DNA from: Dickeya chrysanthemi NCPPB 402
GTDB lineage: Bacteria; Pseudomonadota; Gammaproteobacteria; Enterobacterales; Enterobacteriaceae
Length of the DNA: 64,000 bases
Assembly (NCBI RefSeq): GCF_000406105.1
Contig: NZ_CM001974.1
Location: forward strand, 233,050 to 297,049
Direction: 5' to 3'
Below are positions 10,050 to 19,949 of the stretch, piece after piece. A program made the translations under genes and the position numbers. The notes beneath the pieces are model-generated. The model was given only the letters and a program-made list of their open reading frames with translations, was not told the DNA's origin and ran no database searches. Position 1 is the first letter of the stretch, and the number at the start of each line of letters is the position of its first letter.

Positions 10050-10150
10050 TGATAAGGAACCAATAACCCGCAGATGAAAAATCCAGTGTACCGGACCACA
10101 ACGCAGGTGTCTTGTTACGACACGCCGACTAACGCGTCGTTCAGATACGT

Positions 10151-10621
10151 TCAGCCAACGATGTAAGTGGCGATGGCGCTGGCGATATGCGACTGTTTCT
10201 CATTGTGTAATTCAGCGCGTGCCACGGCGATTTTATTGCCGCTGCGTAATAGCTGGCTGGTCAGAATAAAATGTTCGCCGCGGCCCGGCCGTAGATAATC
10301 CACCCGCAGATCGATGGTGCCCATACGCGATAGCCGGTGTTGTAATTCCTGTTCGCTCAGCGTGGTGTGACGCAGCAGCGCACTGCCCACACATACCAGC
10401 CCTGCCGCCACATCCAGACCAGCGGCGATCACCCCGCCGTGCAGAATCTGTTGCAATGCGTTCCCAACCAGTTTGTGTTGGTGGCGGAAATGCAGCGTGA
10501 CTGCATCCGGCGAGAATGTCTCCAGTGTGAGCCCCAGTTCCTGATTAAACGGCATCTGATAAATGAAAATATCGCTGACACGCTGACGTACCGTGTCCTG
10601 AGTGAGCGGTGTAGTAAGCAT
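10151..10621 (-). CDS. yigI: Acyl-CoA thioesterase YigI
   Basis: A 156-residue hotdog-fold thioesterase of the PaaI/YigI group, reported in E. coli to hydrolyse medium- and long-chain acyl-CoA in the cytosol. Key stretches are [27 protein letters not shown], with the catalytic-helix residues, and [20 protein letters not shown] chose the ATG at 10621 because AAGGA lies eight bases upstream and the N-terminus then has family length; an upstream start would add six residues. It diverges from pldA. Confidence 0.93.
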   Translation of the reverse strand: MLTTPLTQDTVRQRVSDIFIYQMPFNQELGLTLETFSPDAVTLHFRHQHKLVGNALQQILHGGVIAAGLDVAAGLVCVGSALLRHTTLSEQELQHRLSRMGTIDLRVDYLRPGRGEHFILTSQLLRSGNKIAVARAELHNEKQSHIASAIATYIVG

Positions 10622-10677
10622 GTGTAAGTCCTTAATCACGCCGGTCGGGTGAGGTGGTTAATTTATATGTTTTTTTA

Positions 10678-10719
10678 GGTTAATGAATTGTTATTTTTGG
10701 TTGATGAATTATTATTTTA
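10678..10719 (+). repeat. Two tandem 21-bp repeats in the yigI-pldA gap
   Basis: GGTTAATGAATTGTTATTTT plus T (10678-10698) is followed directly by GGTTGATGAATTATTATTTT plus A (10699-10719), with 18 of 21 positions identical. The repeat is A+T-rich and lies between the divergent yigI and pldA genes. Confidence 0.75.
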
Positions 10720-10865
10720 GGCGCCGTTATGGTTTCCCGCTACTGAGGGGCGTGATAAGGACTGGAAAACTGTGAAAAATGGGCAAGCTGTGTACACTGT
10801 CCACTTTGATTTCAGTTTGTTATCCGAGCCACATTACTATCATGATCCTTTGGGAGACGACGCAC

Positions 10866-11735
10866 ATGTATAAATCAGGTGGGATGGTGCTTGCGCTGAT
10901 GCTGACGGCGACAGCGCAGGCGCAGGAAGCCCGTGTTCAGGAAATTCATGATGCGCCTGCCGTACCGGGCAGTATTATCGCCGGGCTGCTGCAAAAGCAT
11001 GATACGCCGTTCATGCTTTACCCTTATGAAAGTAACTACCTGCTTTACACCTACACCAGCAATATCAATAAACAGGCGATCCAGAGCTACAGTTGGGCCG
11101 AACATGCCCGCAAAGACGAAGTGAACTTTCAGATAAGCCTGGGTTTCCCGTTGTGGCGCGGTATTGCCGGAGAAAATTCGCTGTTGGGGGCGTCTTATAC
11201 CCAGCGTTCCTGGTGGCAGATGTCCAACAAAAGTGAGTCGACCCCGTTTCGTGAAACCAACTACGAACCGCAGTTGTTCCTTGGCTGGGCGACCGACTAC
11301 CGCTTTGCCGGCTGGACGTTGCGCGACGTGGAGTTGGGGTTCAATCATCAATCTAACGGACGTGCCGACCCGACGTCGCGCAGTTGGAATCGGGCTTATG
11401 CCCGCCTGATGGCGCAGAACGGTAACTGGCAGGTGGAGGTGAAACCCTGGGTTCGCCTGAGCGACAGTGAAGATGATAACCCGGATATCATCCGCTACAT
11501 GGGGCACTATCGGGTACGGGTCGGCTACCACTGGGGAGACAGCATTTTCAGTGCCGAAGGCCGTTATAACTGGAACAGCGGCTACGGCGGCGGCGAGCTG
11601 GGATGGAGTTATCCGATCACCGATCATGTTCGTTTCTATACCAAGGTATTCAGCGGCTACGGCGAGTCGTTGATTGACTACAACCACCGCCAAACCCGCT
11701 ACGGTATTGGCGTGACGCTCAATGATATGTTTTAG
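10866..11735 (+). CDS. pldA: Outer membrane phospholipase A PldA
   Basis: PldA is a 12-strand beta-barrel phospholipase that removes mislocalised phospholipids from the outer leaflet of the outer membrane. The product is 289 residues, the E. coli length, with a signal peptide cleaved near residue 20 (TAQAQ|E). The catalytic triad is visible in NHQSNGRADPTSRSWNR as H161, S163 and N175. The C-terminal residue is Phe, the barrel-assembly signal. ATG 10866 follows GGAG and aligns with the family; the frame is open 29 codons upstream of it. Confidence 0.97.
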   Translation: MYKSGGMVLALMLTATAQAQEARVQEIHDAPAVPGSIIAGLLQKHDTPFMLYPYESNYLLYTYTSNINKQAIQSYSWAEHARKDEVNFQISLGFPLWRGIAGENSLLGASYTQRSWWQMSNKSESTPFRETNYEPQLFLGWATDYRFAGWTLRDVELGFNHQSNGRADPTSRSWNRAYARLMAQNGNWQVEVKPWVRLSDSEDDNPDIIRYMGHYRVRVGYHWGDSIFSAEGRYNWNSGYGGGELGWSYPITDHVRFYTKVFSGYGESLIDYNHRQTRYGIGVTLNDMF

Positions 11736-11811
11736 CCATTTCATCATGATGCCGGGGTGATTGCATGCCGCCGCAGAAAACCCGGCAACAGACGTTGCAG
11801 TTTTGACGAAC

Positions 11812-11836
11812 GGCGCTGAAAATAGCGCCTGTTTGT
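11812..11836 (+). terminator. pldA terminator
   Basis: GGCGCT pairs with AGCGCC around a six-base loop (11812-11829), followed by TGTTTGTGTTTT. It lies 77 bp after the pldA stop and just before recQ. Confidence 0.6.
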
Positions 11837-11888
11837 GTTTTCAAAAGCAGTAACTAACTTTTTCAGGGCAGTGAATAACGGTGAAGGC

Positions 11889-13733
11889 GTGTCTACGGCA
11901 GACGTATTGAATGCGGACGTATTGAGTAAAGAGATGCTGGCGATGCAGGTGCTGCGCGAAACCTTCGGCTACCAGCAATTTCGACCTGGCCAGCAGGCTA
12001 TCATCAATGCCGCCGTCAGCGGGCGTGACTGCCTGGTGATCATGCCGACCGGCGGGGGGAAATCGCTGTGCTATCAGATCCCGGCGTTGGTGCTGGATGG
12101 GCTGACGCTGGTGGTATCGCCGCTGATTTCCCTGATGAAGGATCAGGTCGATCAGCTACAGGCTTACGGTGTGGCGGCGGCTTGTCTCAATTCCACCCAG
12201 AGCCGTGAGCAGCAACAGGCGGTGTTCAGCGCTTGCCGTCGCGGCGAGCTGAAGTTGCTGTATATCGCGCCGGAACGGCTCACCACCGAGGGGTTTCTCG
12301 ATCAACTGGCGCACTGGAATACGGCGCTTATCGCCATCGATGAAGCACACTGTATTTCCCAGTGGGGACACGATTTTCGCCCGGAATACCGCGCGCTGGG
12401 GCAGATTAAGCAGCAATTTCCCGCGCTGCCGATTGTGGCGCTGACCGCCACTGCTGATGACACTACCCGCCAGGATATCGCCCGGCTACTGGATTTGCGC
12501 GACCCGCTTACCAATATCAGCAGTTTCGACCGCCCGAATATCCGTTATACGCTGGTGGAAAAATTCAAACCGCTCGATCAACTGTGGTTGTTTATACAAG
12601 GACAGCGCGGCAAGAGCGGCATCGTGTATTGCAACAGCCGGGCCAAGGTGGAAGACCTGTGCGCCCGGTTGCAGAATCGTGGTTTGAGCGTCGGCGCCTA
12701 TCATGCCGGGCTGGAGAACGACCGCCGCGCCCAGGTGCAGGAAGCGTTTTTGCGCGACGACCTGCAGGTGGTGGTCGCCACCGTGGCGTTCGGCATGGGC
12801 ATCAACAAGCCTAACGTGCGTTTCGTGGTGCATTTCGATATCCCGCGTAATATCGAATCCTACTATCAGGAAACCGGCCGCGCCGGGCGTGACGGCCTGC
12901 CCGCCGAAGCCGCGCTGTTCTACGACCCGGCGGATATGGCCTGGTTGCGCCGTTGTCTGGAAGAAAAACCGGCCGGTATGCAGTTGGATATCGAACGGCA
13001 CAAACTGAATGCGATGGGGGCGTTTGCCGAAGCACAGACCTGCCGCCGTCTGGTGTTGCTCAACTATTTTGGCGAAAACCGCCAGCAAGCCTGCGGCAAC
13101 TGCGATGTCTGTCTCGACCCGCCCCGGCGCTACGACGGACTGGTAGACGCGCAGAAAGCGTTGTCCTGCGTCTACCGCGTCGGGCAACGATTCGGCATCG
13201 GCTATATCGCTGAAGTGCTGCGCGGCGCTAATAATCAGCGCATCCGCGAATTCGGTCACGATAAACTGCCGGTGTATGGACTGGGTAAGGATAAAACGCA
13301 GGAACAGTGGGTCAGCATTTTGCGTCAATTGATCCACCTCGGGCTGCTGGCGCAGAACATCGCCCACCATTCCGCGCTGCAACTGACCGAGTCGGCGCGG
13401 CCGGTGCTGCGTGGCGAAGTGCCGCTGCAACTGGCGGTGCCGCGCGTCATCAGCCTGAGCAAACCGCGCGCCAGCCAGAAAAGCTACGGCGGCAATTACG
13501 ACCGCAAACTGTTTGCCAAACTGCGCAAACTGCGTAAATCCATTGCGGATGAAGACAATATTCCGCCGTACGTGGTGTTCAGCGATGCCACGCTGTTGGA
13601 AATGGCCGAGTTGTTGCCGGTCACCGCCAGTGAACTGCTGGCGGTCAATGGCGTTGGCCAGCGGAAACTGGAGCGATTTGGCGCCCCGTTTATGACGTTG
13701 ATCCGTGATCATCTGGATAACGGCGATGACTGA
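11889..13733 (+). CDS. recQ: ATP-dependent DNA helicase RecQ
   Basis: RecQ is the 3'-5' helicase of the RecF recombination pathway. Walker A is MPTGGGKS, the DEAH box is [16 protein letters not shown], and the zinc-binding cysteines ([12 protein letters not shown]...CGNCDVC), winged-helix RQC domain and C-terminal HRDC domain follow in order. The start is uncertain. The frame opens at GTG 11835, but that lies in the T-tract of the pldA terminator and lacks a ribosome site. GTG 11871, GTG 11889 (GAAGG close upstream) and ATG 11934 are alternatives. I use 11889 because the length (614 residues) is nearest to E. coli (609). Confidence 0.95.
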   Translation: MSTADVLNADVLSKEMLAMQVLRETFGYQQFRPGQQAIINAAVSGRDCLVIMPTGGGKSLCYQIPALVLDGLTLVVSPLISLMKDQVDQLQAYGVAAACLNSTQSREQQQAVFSACRRGELKLLYIAPERLTTEGFLDQLAHWNTALIAIDEAHCISQWGHDFRPEYRALGQIKQQFPALPIVALTATADDTTRQDIARLLDLRDPLTNISSFDRPNIRYTLVEKFKPLDQLWLFIQGQRGKSGIVYCNSRAKVEDLCARLQNRGLSVGAYHAGLENDRRAQVQEAFLRDDLQVVVATVAFGMGINKPNVRFVVHFDIPRNIESYYQETGRAGRDGLPAEAALFYDPADMAWLRRCLEEKPAGMQLDIERHKLNAMGAFAEAQTCRRLVLLNYFGENRQQACGNCDVCLDPPRRYDGLVDAQKALSCVYRVGQRFGIGYIAEVLRGANNQRIREFGHDKLPVYGLGKDKTQEQWVSILRQLIHLGLLAQNIAHHSALQLTESARPVLRGEVPLQLAVPRVISLSKPRASQKSYGGNYDRKLFAKLRKLRKSIADEDNIPPYVVFSDATLLEMAELLPVTASELLAVNGVGQRKLERFGAPFMTLIRDHLDNGDD

Positions 13734-13802
13734 TGACTGAGGCGTGCTCAGTCTGTTAGCCGGGGTCTGCGCCTTTTATGGCACGTAAAAAAAGGAATAA
13801 AC

Positions 13803-14426
13803 ATGGTGATGCTGTTTCTCACGGTGGCGCTGGTGCATTTGATTGCGCTGATGAGCCCGGGTCCGGATTTCTTTTTTGTTTCCCAAACGGCGATTAGCCG
13901 TTCCCGCCGCGAAGCGCTGGCAGGAGTGCTGGGGATCACGTTGGGTGTGCTGGTCTGGGCCGCTATCGCCTTGCTGGGGTTGCATTTGTTACTGGAGCGT
14001 ATGGCGTGGCTGCACCGCATTGTTACCGTCGGTGGTGGCTTGTATCTGTGCTGGATGGGCTGGCAATTGCTGCGCTCGGCGTTGCGTCAGCGCGCGCATC
14101 AGGAGGATGGCACCGTCGAGGTGGCATTGCCGCAACGGGGTAAGACCTTTATGCGCGGATTGTTAACCAACTTGTCTAACCCTAAAGCCTTGATCTATTT
14201 CGGCAGCGTGTTCTCGCTGTTTGTCGGCGATGACGTGGGTACGGCGGCGCGCTGGGGGCTGTTCGCCCTGATTTCTCTGGAAACCTTGCTGTGGTTCAGT
14301 CTGGTAGCGCTGGTGTTCGCCCTGCCGGTGATGCGTCGCGGTTATCAACGGCTGGCGAAATGGGTGGATGGTTTGGCGGGCGCACTGTTTACCGGCTTTG
14401 GTATCCACCTGATTATTTCGCGTTGA
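13803..14426 (+). CDS. rhtC: Threonine efflux protein RhtC
   Basis: A 207-residue LysE-family exporter with about six transmembrane segments. It has the family signature LMSPGPDFFFVSQTAISRSRREA near the N-terminus and LTNLSNPKALIYFGSVFSLF centrally. RhtC in E. coli exports threonine and homoserine. The start ATG 13803 follows AAGGA. The neighbouring recQ-rhtC-rhtB-pldB order is the same as in E. coli, with rhtB on the opposite strand. Confidence 0.95.
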   Translation: MVMLFLTVALVHLIALMSPGPDFFFVSQTAISRSRREALAGVLGITLGVLVWAAIALLGLHLLLERMAWLHRIVTVGGGLYLCWMGWQLLRSALRQRAHQEDGTVEVALPQRGKTFMRGLLTNLSNPKALIYFGSVFSLFVGDDVGTAARWGLFALISLETLLWFSLVALVFALPVMRRGYQRLAKWVDGLAGALFTGFGIHLIISR

Positions 14427-14446
14427 TTGGCTCTGGCGGGAAGATG

Positions 14447-14469
14447 CTCGTCGCCCATGCAGCGACGAG
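14447..14469. terminator. Hairpin between convergent rhtC and rhtB
   Basis: CTCGTCG and CGACGAG pair across a nine-base loop between the two convergent stops. The T-tract is weak, so termination strength is uncertain. Confidence 0.5.
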
Positions 14470-14484
14470 TCGATAAAACCCAAA

Positions 14485-15105
14485 TCAGGCTTTGCGTGCC
14501 GTCGCCAGCAGTGCGCCGACCAGCATGAACAGCGACCCGAAGGTCCGATTCAGTTGTTTGAGCTGACGTGGGCCTTTCAGCCACAGCGCGATGCGCCGCG
14601 CCAGCGTGGCATAGCCGATCATCACGATGATGTCGACCACCACGGTAGTGACGCCCAGCACCAGATACTGCATCGCCTGGGGCTGATGCGGGATAATAAA
14701 CTGCGGAAACAGCGCCGCCAGAAACACGATGCTTTTCGGGTTGGTCAGGTTAACCAGAATCGCCCGTTTGAACAGACGGCGGCGCGGCATACTGTTGGCC
14801 AGCGTCTGCAAGTCCAGCGAGCCGGCGCTGCGCCATTGTTGAATACCCAACCAGATCAGGTAAGCGGCGCCGAACCATTTCAGCATGTCAAACGCCAGCA
14901 CCGACTGAGATAACAACGCCCCCAGGCCGATACCCACCAGCACGATGTGGATAGCCAAACCCAGTTGCAGCCCGGCGATGGAGGCTACCGCGCCGCGGTA
15001 ACCGTGGCTGATGCTGGTGCTCATGGTGTTGATGGCGCCGGAGCCGGGCGACAGGCTCAAAATTAATGTGGTGACAAGGTAGGTTAACCACCAGTCCTGG
15101 GTCAT
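14485..15105 (-). CDS. rhtB: Homoserine/homoserine lactone efflux protein RhtB
   Basis: A 206-residue LysE-family inner-membrane exporter, the E. coli RhtB length. It has the N-terminal motif [22 protein letters not shown] and the central [20 protein letters not shown] chose ATG 15105, with GGGAG eight bases upstream; the frame stays open much further upstream, but that extension overlaps pldB on the other strand and has no family similarity. RhtB exports homoserine and related amino acids. Confidence 0.95.
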   Translation of the reverse strand: MTQDWWLTYLVTTLILSLSPGSGAINTMSTSISHGYRGAVASIAGLQLGLAIHIVLVGIGLGALLSQSVLAFDMLKWFGAAYLIWLGIQQWRSAGSLDLQTLANSMPRRRLFKRAILVNLTNPKSIVFLAALFPQFIIPHQPQAMQYLVLGVTTVVVDIIVMIGYATLARRIALWLKGPRQLKQLNRTFGSLFMLVGALLATARKA

Positions 15106-15216
15106 GGCTGCGCTCCCTGATTGCGGTTTTTTATGCCACAATACGCCAATGCCTGTCTTTGTGCTACCGCTCACAAAAATCAAACTGCTCAGCATGATTG
15201 ACCTCGGGAGAGCCTG

Positions 15217-16224
15217 ATGAATCCGTATCCGGAATGCCTGCTGACCAGAGAGTGGCAGTACGCCGCATTTGTTACCGGGCCGCTGCTGGATTTCTGGCGA
15301 CAGCGTCAGGAAGGGATGTTCATCGGCGTGGATGACGTGCCTATCCGTTTCGTTCGTTTTACCTCGCCGTTGCACCAGCATCTGGTGGTGGTATTGCCCG
15401 GCCGTACCGACAGCTACGTAAAATACGCCGAGGTAGCCTACGACCTGTTCCAGTGCGGTTACGACGTGTTGATGATGGACCACCGTGGTCAGGGGCGTTC
15501 CGGCCGGTTGCTGAAAGACCGTTATCGCGGGCATGTTAAGCGCTTTAGCGATTATGTGGACGATGTGGCGACGCTGTGGCAGCAACAGGTGGCGCCGGGG
15601 CACTATACAAAGGGGCACTATACAAAACGGTTCGCGCTGGCGCATTCAATGGGCGGTGCGATTCTGGCGCAGTTTCTGGCGCGTCAGCCACAAGCGTTCG
15701 ATGCGGTGGCGCTGTGCGCGCCGATGTGCGGCATCCTGCTGCCGATGCCGCGCTGGCTGGCCTGGCGCATTTTGGACTGGGCCGAGCGCCACCCGGCGAT
15801 ACGGGACTATTATGCCATCGGCACCAGCCCGTGGCGTCCGCTGCCGTTTATGGCCAATGTGCTGACCCACAGCCATGCGCGCTACCGTCGCCATGTGCGT
15901 TTTTATGCCGACGACCCGGATTTGCGTATCGGCGGCCCGACTTATCACTGGGTGCGGGAAGCCTTGCTGGTGGAAACGCAACTGTTACCACAGGCGGCGG
16001 AGATCACCACGCCGTTGCTGCTGTTGCAGGCGGAAGAAGAACGGGTGGTGGATAACCGCAGCCAGGACGCCTTCTGTCGGGCGCTGGCGGCAGCCGGTCA
16101 CCCGTGTGCGGATGGCCGACCTTACGTCGTTCGCGGTGCCCGTCACGATATTCTGTCGGAAAAGGATGCGATGCGGGCCGACGCCTTCGGGCGAATTTTG
16201 CAACATTTCAACGATTATCATTAA
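15217..16224 (+). CDS. pldB: Lysophospholipase L2 PldB
   Basis: A 335-residue alpha/beta hydrolase of the monoacylglycerol lipase type. It is attached to the inner membrane and removes fatty acids from lysophospholipids. The nucleophile elbow is AHSMGG (GxSxG), and the oxyanion region and [10 protein letters not shown] motif precede it. The late histidine lies in [10 protein letters not shown]. The start ATG follows GGGAGAG. An in-frame 15-bp tandem duplication at 15598-15627 gives [10 protein letters not shown] just before the nucleophile strand. The gene sits before yigL as in E. coli. Confidence 0.95.
   Translation: MNPYPECLLTREWQYAAFVTGPLLDFWRQRQEGMFIGVDDVPIRFVRFTSPLHQHLVVVLPGRTDSYVKYAEVAYDLFQCGYDVLMMDHRGQGRSGRLLKDRYRGHVKRFSDYVDDVATLWQQQVAPGHYTKGHYTKRFALAHSMGGAILAQFLARQPQAFDAVALCAPMCGILLPMPRWLAWRILDWAERHPAIRDYYAIGTSPWRPLPFMANVLTHSHARYRRHVRFYADDPDLRIGGPTYHWVREALLVETQLLPQAAEITTPLLLLQAEEERVVDNRSQDAFCRALAAAGHPCADGRPYVVRGARHDILSEKDAMRADAFGRILQHFNDYH
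15598..15627 (+). repeat. 15-bp in-frame tandem duplication inside pldB
   Basis: Two units of GGGCACTATACAAA(G/A), 15598-15612 and 15613-15627, differ only at the last base and encode GHYTK twice. Confidence 0.9.
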
Positions 16225-16276
16225 TACGTCTGAGCGGTCATACCGCCCGGCACCAGCGGAGGTTGAATTTCAACGT

Positions 16277-17074
16277 ATGTACCCGATTGTTGCTTCCGAT
16301 CTGGACGGCACACTGTTGTCGCCTGATCACACCCTGTCACCCTATGCTAAAGAAACCCTGCGCCTGATGACGGAACAGGGCATTCATTTTGTGTTTGCCA
16401 CCGGTCGCCACCATATGGATGTGGCACAGATTCGCGATAATCTGGCGATCAGCGCTTATATGATTACCTCGAACGGCGCACGGGTGCATAACACCGACGG
16501 CGAGCTGATTTTCAGTCACAATCTGGACCGCGACATCGCCCAGGAACTATATGGTATGGTCTATCACCATCCGGAAATCATGACTCACGTTTATCGCGAC
16601 GATGAGTGGTTTCTGTGCCGCTCTCGTCCTGAGGAAGAGCGCTTTTTTACCGAGACGGTGTTCCGCTACAAGCTGTTCGACCCGGAAACGCTGGGTACGG
16701 ACGGCGTCGGCAAGGTGTTTTTCACCTGTGAGGATCACGACAAACTGCTGCCGCTGGAAGAAGCGCTGAACGCGCGCTGGGGTGATCGGGTGAACGTCAG
16801 TTTCTCCACCCTGAGCTGTCTGGAAGTGATGGCGGGCGGCGTATCTAAAGGCCACGCACTGGAACAGGTGGCGAAAATCCTCGGTCACACCATCAAAGAT
16901 TGCATCGCCTTCGGCGACGGCATGAACGACTATGAAATGCTGTCGATGGCGGGCAAGGGCTGCATCATGAGCAATGCCCACCAGCGACTGAAAGACATGC
17001 TGCCGAACAACGAGGTGATTGGCACCAACATCGAACACGCGGTGCCAAAATACCTGCGTCGTCTTTATTTCTGA
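16277..17074 (+). CDS. yigL: HAD phosphatase YigL (pyridoxal phosphate phosphatase)
   Basis: A 265-residue Cof-type HAD phosphatase. Motif I is SDLDGTLLSPDH (residues 7-18), motif II ITSNGARVH, motif III the lysine in GGVSKGHAL, and motif IV FGDGMNDYEML. In E. coli and Salmonella YigL dephosphorylates pyridoxal phosphate and sugar phosphates, and its mRNA is stabilised by the sRNA SgrS within the pldB-yigL transcript. I chose ATG 16277, which gives the family N-terminus MYPIVASDLDG. The frame is open far upstream inside pldB. Its end overlaps convergent glpQ by 10 bp. Confidence 0.95.
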   Translation: MYPIVASDLDGTLLSPDHTLSPYAKETLRLMTEQGIHFVFATGRHHMDVAQIRDNLAISAYMITSNGARVHNTDGELIFSHNLDRDIAQELYGMVYHHPEIMTHVYRDDEWFLCRSRPEEERFFTETVFRYKLFDPETLGTDGVGKVFFTCEDHDKLLPLEEALNARWGDRVNVSFSTLSCLEVMAGGVSKGHALEQVAKILGHTIKDCIAFGDGMNDYEMLSMAGKGCIMSNAHQRLKDMLPNNEVIGTNIEHAVPKYLRRLYF

Positions 17075-18147
17075 GACGGCTGGGAATCCTGCGTTGAATG
17101 CAGGAACGCGACGGCCTTGTCGGGGAAATCCGTGAACAGGCCGTCCACATCGGCTTGCCGGTAGAGCAAGGCATAAAGCGCGTTGACGTCGCTGACGTAC
17201 TTCGGCAGCCGATCGGCGCGTACGGTGTAAGGATGCACCACCATGCCGCTGGCGTGCGCCTCTTTTACCAGCGAGCTGATGGCGATTTTGCCCGCTTCGC
17301 CGCTGAGCAGCATGTGATAATCGGGGCCGACGCCGTCGGCGTAGCGGGCGATTTTCTGCATCGCGCCCGGTTTGAGCATCCAGTCGTAGTCATAGTTGAC
17401 CCAGCGTCCGTCCGGCTGTTGCTGTTGCGTTTCCTGCCAACGGGTTTCGGCGATCAGTTGCACCAGTTTCAGGTTCATCCCCAACGCGGGTTCCAGTTCG
17501 GTTTTGATGCGCTGTAGCTCGTTGGCGTCAAAACATTGCAGATAAACCCGATCGCTTTTTTGGCGGTAGCCGTACTGTTTCAGTACCTCCAGCACCGCGC
17601 GGGAAATATCTTTGCCTTCCTGACGATGGAACCACGGTGCCTTGATTTCCGGGTAGATACCGATGTTTTTGCCGGTTGAGTGGTTCAGCCCCTGAATAAA
17701 CTCGATTTCATCCTGAAAGGTGTGAACGCGGAAGTCTGATTTGCCCATCGGGAAGCGGTTCGGGTAGCTCTGTACCGGCTTGCCGTCTTTCAGGTCAAAC
17801 CCTTCGGTGAAGTTAAGCGAACGGATTTCCGCCAGCGTAAAGTCGATGGCGTAGTAACGGCCGTCGGCGCGCGCCCGGCCGGGAAAGCGGCTGGCGACGT
17901 CGGTCACGCGGTCAAGGTAGTGATCGTGCAGCACCACCAGCGCGTTGTCTTTGGTCATCACCAGATCTTGTTCCAGATAGTCTGCGCCTTGCGCATACGC
18001 CATCGCTTTGGCCGGCAGAGTATGCTCCGGCAGGTAGCCGCTGGCGCCCCGGTGGGCAATGACGATTTTATCGCTGGTCTGCGCCAGCACACTGAGGGAC
18101 ATCACCAGTGCGACACCGGCCAATAATGGTTTGAACGGAGGAATCAT
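17065..18147 (-). CDS. glpQ: Periplasmic glycerophosphodiester phosphodiesterase GlpQ
   Basis: GlpQ hydrolyses glycerophosphodiesters in the periplasm to glycerol-3-phosphate and an alcohol. The 360-residue product starts with a signal peptide (cleavage near VLA|QTS) and the GDPD motif IAHRGASGYLPEHT, followed by EQDLVMTKDNALVVLHD, which carry the catalytic histidines and metal-binding acidic residues. ATG 18147 follows AAGGA at eight bases. It is the second gene of a glpTQ operon, separated from glpT by two hairpins. Confidence 0.96.
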   Translation of the reverse strand: MIPPFKPLLAGVALVMSLSVLAQTSDKIVIAHRGASGYLPEHTLPAKAMAYAQGADYLEQDLVMTKDNALVVLHDHYLDRVTDVASRFPGRARADGRYYAIDFTLAEIRSLNFTEGFDLKDGKPVQSYPNRFPMGKSDFRVHTFQDEIEFIQGLNHSTGKNIGIYPEIKAPWFHRQEGKDISRAVLEVLKQYGYRQKSDRVYLQCFDANELQRIKTELEPALGMNLKLVQLIAETRWQETQQQQPDGRWVNYDYDWMLKPGAMQKIARYADGVGPDYHMLLSGEAGKIAISSLVKEAHASGMVVHPYTVRADRLPKYVSDVNALYALLYRQADVDGLFTDFPDKAVAFLHSTQDSQPSQK

Positions 18148-18224
18148 GTCAGCGTCCTTTTTCAGTGGGAGAAAGAAAAGCTGTGTGAGTGGTGATGATG
18201 AAAACGAACAGGTCGTTGATAACT

Positions 18225-18287
18225 CCCCGCCAGTCCGGTATGAACCGGCGGGGATAATGCTCATGGTTTACGGTAAGTAAACCATGA
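18225..18287 (-). other. Two hairpins in the glpT-glpQ intergenic region
   Basis: CCCCGCC (18225-18231) pairs with GGCGGGG (18247-18253). An 11-bp perfect stem, TCATGGTTTAC (18261-18271) with GTAAACCATGA (18277-18287), follows. There is no T-tract. Such intercistronic stems can protect the upstream part of an operon transcript from 3' exonucleases, which would favour glpT over glpQ; that effect is inferred. Confidence 0.6.
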
Positions 18288-18300
18288 CGAGATGACAGAA

Positions 18301-19650
18301 TCAGGCGCGCTTCGCCAGTTCTTCTTTATGTTTTTTCTCGTTGATCATGGTCAGAATCAACAGCAGCACCGCCAGTACGCTACCGCCGATCATCACCATG
18401 AAACCGCCGTTCCAGCCGAAGAAGTCTACGGTGTAGCCGACGATGGCGCTGGCTGCCACTGAGCCGCCCAGATAGCCGAACAGACCGGTGAAGCCCGCGG
18501 CGGTGCCGGCGGCTTTCTTCGGCGCCAGTTCCAGCGCGTGCAGGCCGATCAGCATTACCGGGCCGTAGATCAGGAAGCCGATGACGATCATACAGAGCAT
18601 GTCTACGTTGGGGTTGCCCGCCGGGTTCAGCCAGTACACCACGGTGGCGATGGTCACCAGGCTCATGAAGAACACGCCGGTCGCGCCGCGGTTGCCTTTG
18701 AACACTTTGTCGGACATCCAGCCGCACAGCAGCGTGCCCGGAATACCCGCGTATTCGTACAGGAAGTACGCTATCGACGATTTATCCAGCGCGAAGTGCT
18801 TCACTTCTTTGAGGTAAGTCGGCGACCAATCGAGAATACCGTAACGCAGCAGATAGACGAACACGTTGGCGAAAGCGATGTACCACAACAGTTTGTTGGG
18901 GAACACATACTGCATGAAGATTTCTTTCGCCGTCAGTTCCTGTTCGTCTTTTTCGCTGTAATCCACCGGGTAATCGTTTTTGTATTCTTCGATCGACGGC
19001 AAACCACAGGATTGCGGCGTGTCGCGCATCATGGCGAAGGCGAACAGCGCGACCAGAATGGCGGCAAAGGCCGGCATATAGAGTGCGGCTTTCCAGTCCT
19101 GGAACCAGGCCATACCCAGCAGGAACAGCAACGGCGGGATGCCGCCGCCCACGTTATGGGCGCAGTTCCAGATAGAGACGATACCGCCGCGTTCTTTCTG
19201 CGACCACCAGTGCACCATAGTACGACCGCACGGCGGCCAGCCCATGCCCTGGAACCAACCGCAGATGAACAGCAGCACAAACATCACCATGATGCTGGAG
19301 GTCGCCCACGGGACGAAGCCCATAAACAGCATGACCGCGGCGGCCAGAATCAGACCGGCGGGCAGAAAGACGCGCGGATTAGAGCGGTCCGACACTGAGC
19401 CCATGATGAATTTGGAAAACCCGTAGGCGATGGAAATACCGGACAGTGCGAAGCCCAGGTCGCCTTTGGAGAAGCCCTGTTCGACCAGATACGGCATCGC
19501 TAACGCGAAGTTCTTTCTGACCAGATAGTAGGCGGCGTAGCCAAAAAAGATCCCCAGAAAAATCTGCCAGCGTAACCGGCGGTAGAGCGGGTCTACCTGA
19601 TGTTCCGCCACGCGCGGGCGATGAGCCGCAGGCTTGAAAATACTCAACAT
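18301..19650 (-). CDS. glpT: Glycerol-3-phosphate/phosphate antiporter GlpT
   Basis: A 449-residue major facilitator superfamily protein with 12 transmembrane helices that exchanges external glycerol-3-phosphate for cytosolic phosphate. It also takes up fosfomycin. The sequence is nearly collinear with E. coli GlpT (452 residues), including [40 protein letters not shown] and the conserved binding-site arginines of helices I and VII. It diverges from glpA across a 299-bp control region. Confidence 0.98.
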   Translation of the reverse strand: MLSIFKPAAHRPRVAEHQVDPLYRRLRWQIFLGIFFGYAAYYLVRKNFALAMPYLVEQGFSKGDLGFALSGISIAYGFSKFIMGSVSDRSNPRVFLPAGLILAAAVMLFMGFVPWATSSIMVMFVLLFICGWFQGMGWPPCGRTMVHWWSQKERGGIVSIWNCAHNVGGGIPPLLFLLGMAWFQDWKAALYMPAFAAILVALFAFAMMRDTPQSCGLPSIEEYKNDYPVDYSEKDEQELTAKEIFMQYVFPNKLLWYIAFANVFVYLLRYGILDWSPTYLKEVKHFALDKSSIAYFLYEYAGIPGTLLCGWMSDKVFKGNRGATGVFFMSLVTIATVVYWLNPAGNPNVDMLCMIVIGFLIYGPVMLIGLHALELAPKKAAGTAAGFTGLFGYLGGSVAASAIVGYTVDFFGWNGGFMVMIGGSVLAVLLLILTMINEKKHKEELAKRA

Positions 19651-19811
19651 AAATAAACGATCCCCGATAGTTATTTTCTATAACGCTCGCCAGCGTAGCG
19701 AATGCGCGTAATCCTCGATGTGAGTAAACGCGCAATTGTTACACTTTTATGACGTAGGGCGCTATTTTGAGCTTTAGATAACACAAATGAAATAACCATT
19801 TTTCATTTTTG

Positions 19812-19827
19812 AGTGATTTGAATCACA
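19812..19827. promoter_or_regulatory. Predicted CRP site in the glpT-glpA gap
   Basis: AGTGATTTGAATCACA matches the CRP consensus TGTGA-N6-TCACA at nine of ten core positions. It lies between divergent glpT and glpA, both of which need cAMP-CRP in E. coli. I could not find convincing GlpR operators in this gap by eye. Confidence 0.6.
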
Positions 19828-19872
19828 TATTCGGCGTCATACCACCATTTAATTTTCGTTTTTTGAGTGTTT

Positions 19873-19886
19873 TTGTTCTTTATCAA
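19873..19886 (+). promoter_or_regulatory. Predicted FNR site upstream of glpA
   Basis: TTGTTCTTTATCAA matches the FNR consensus TTGAT-N4-ATCAA at nine of ten core positions. Its centre is 70 bp before the glpA start, which fits anaerobic activation of glpABC as known in E. coli. Confidence 0.6.
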
Positions 19887-19949
19887 TCATTGCGGCGGCG
19901 TTTTATGTCCCACTAGACGCAGACGGCTCCGGATTGAGGTAAAACGGCA

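Noticed and set aside
12486..13712. Long antisense reading frame opposite recQ
   Set aside because: Composition is that of a shadow frame and recQ is intact on the other strand.
15106..15645. 180-codon N-terminal extension of rhtB
   Set aside because: It overlaps pldB on the other strand and lacks similarity; ATG 15105 has a good ribosome site and gives the exact family length.
19651..19949. GlpR operators between glpT and glpA
   Set aside because: They are expected from E. coli, but I could not find a convincing match by eye; only a CRP-like and an FNR-like site were supported.
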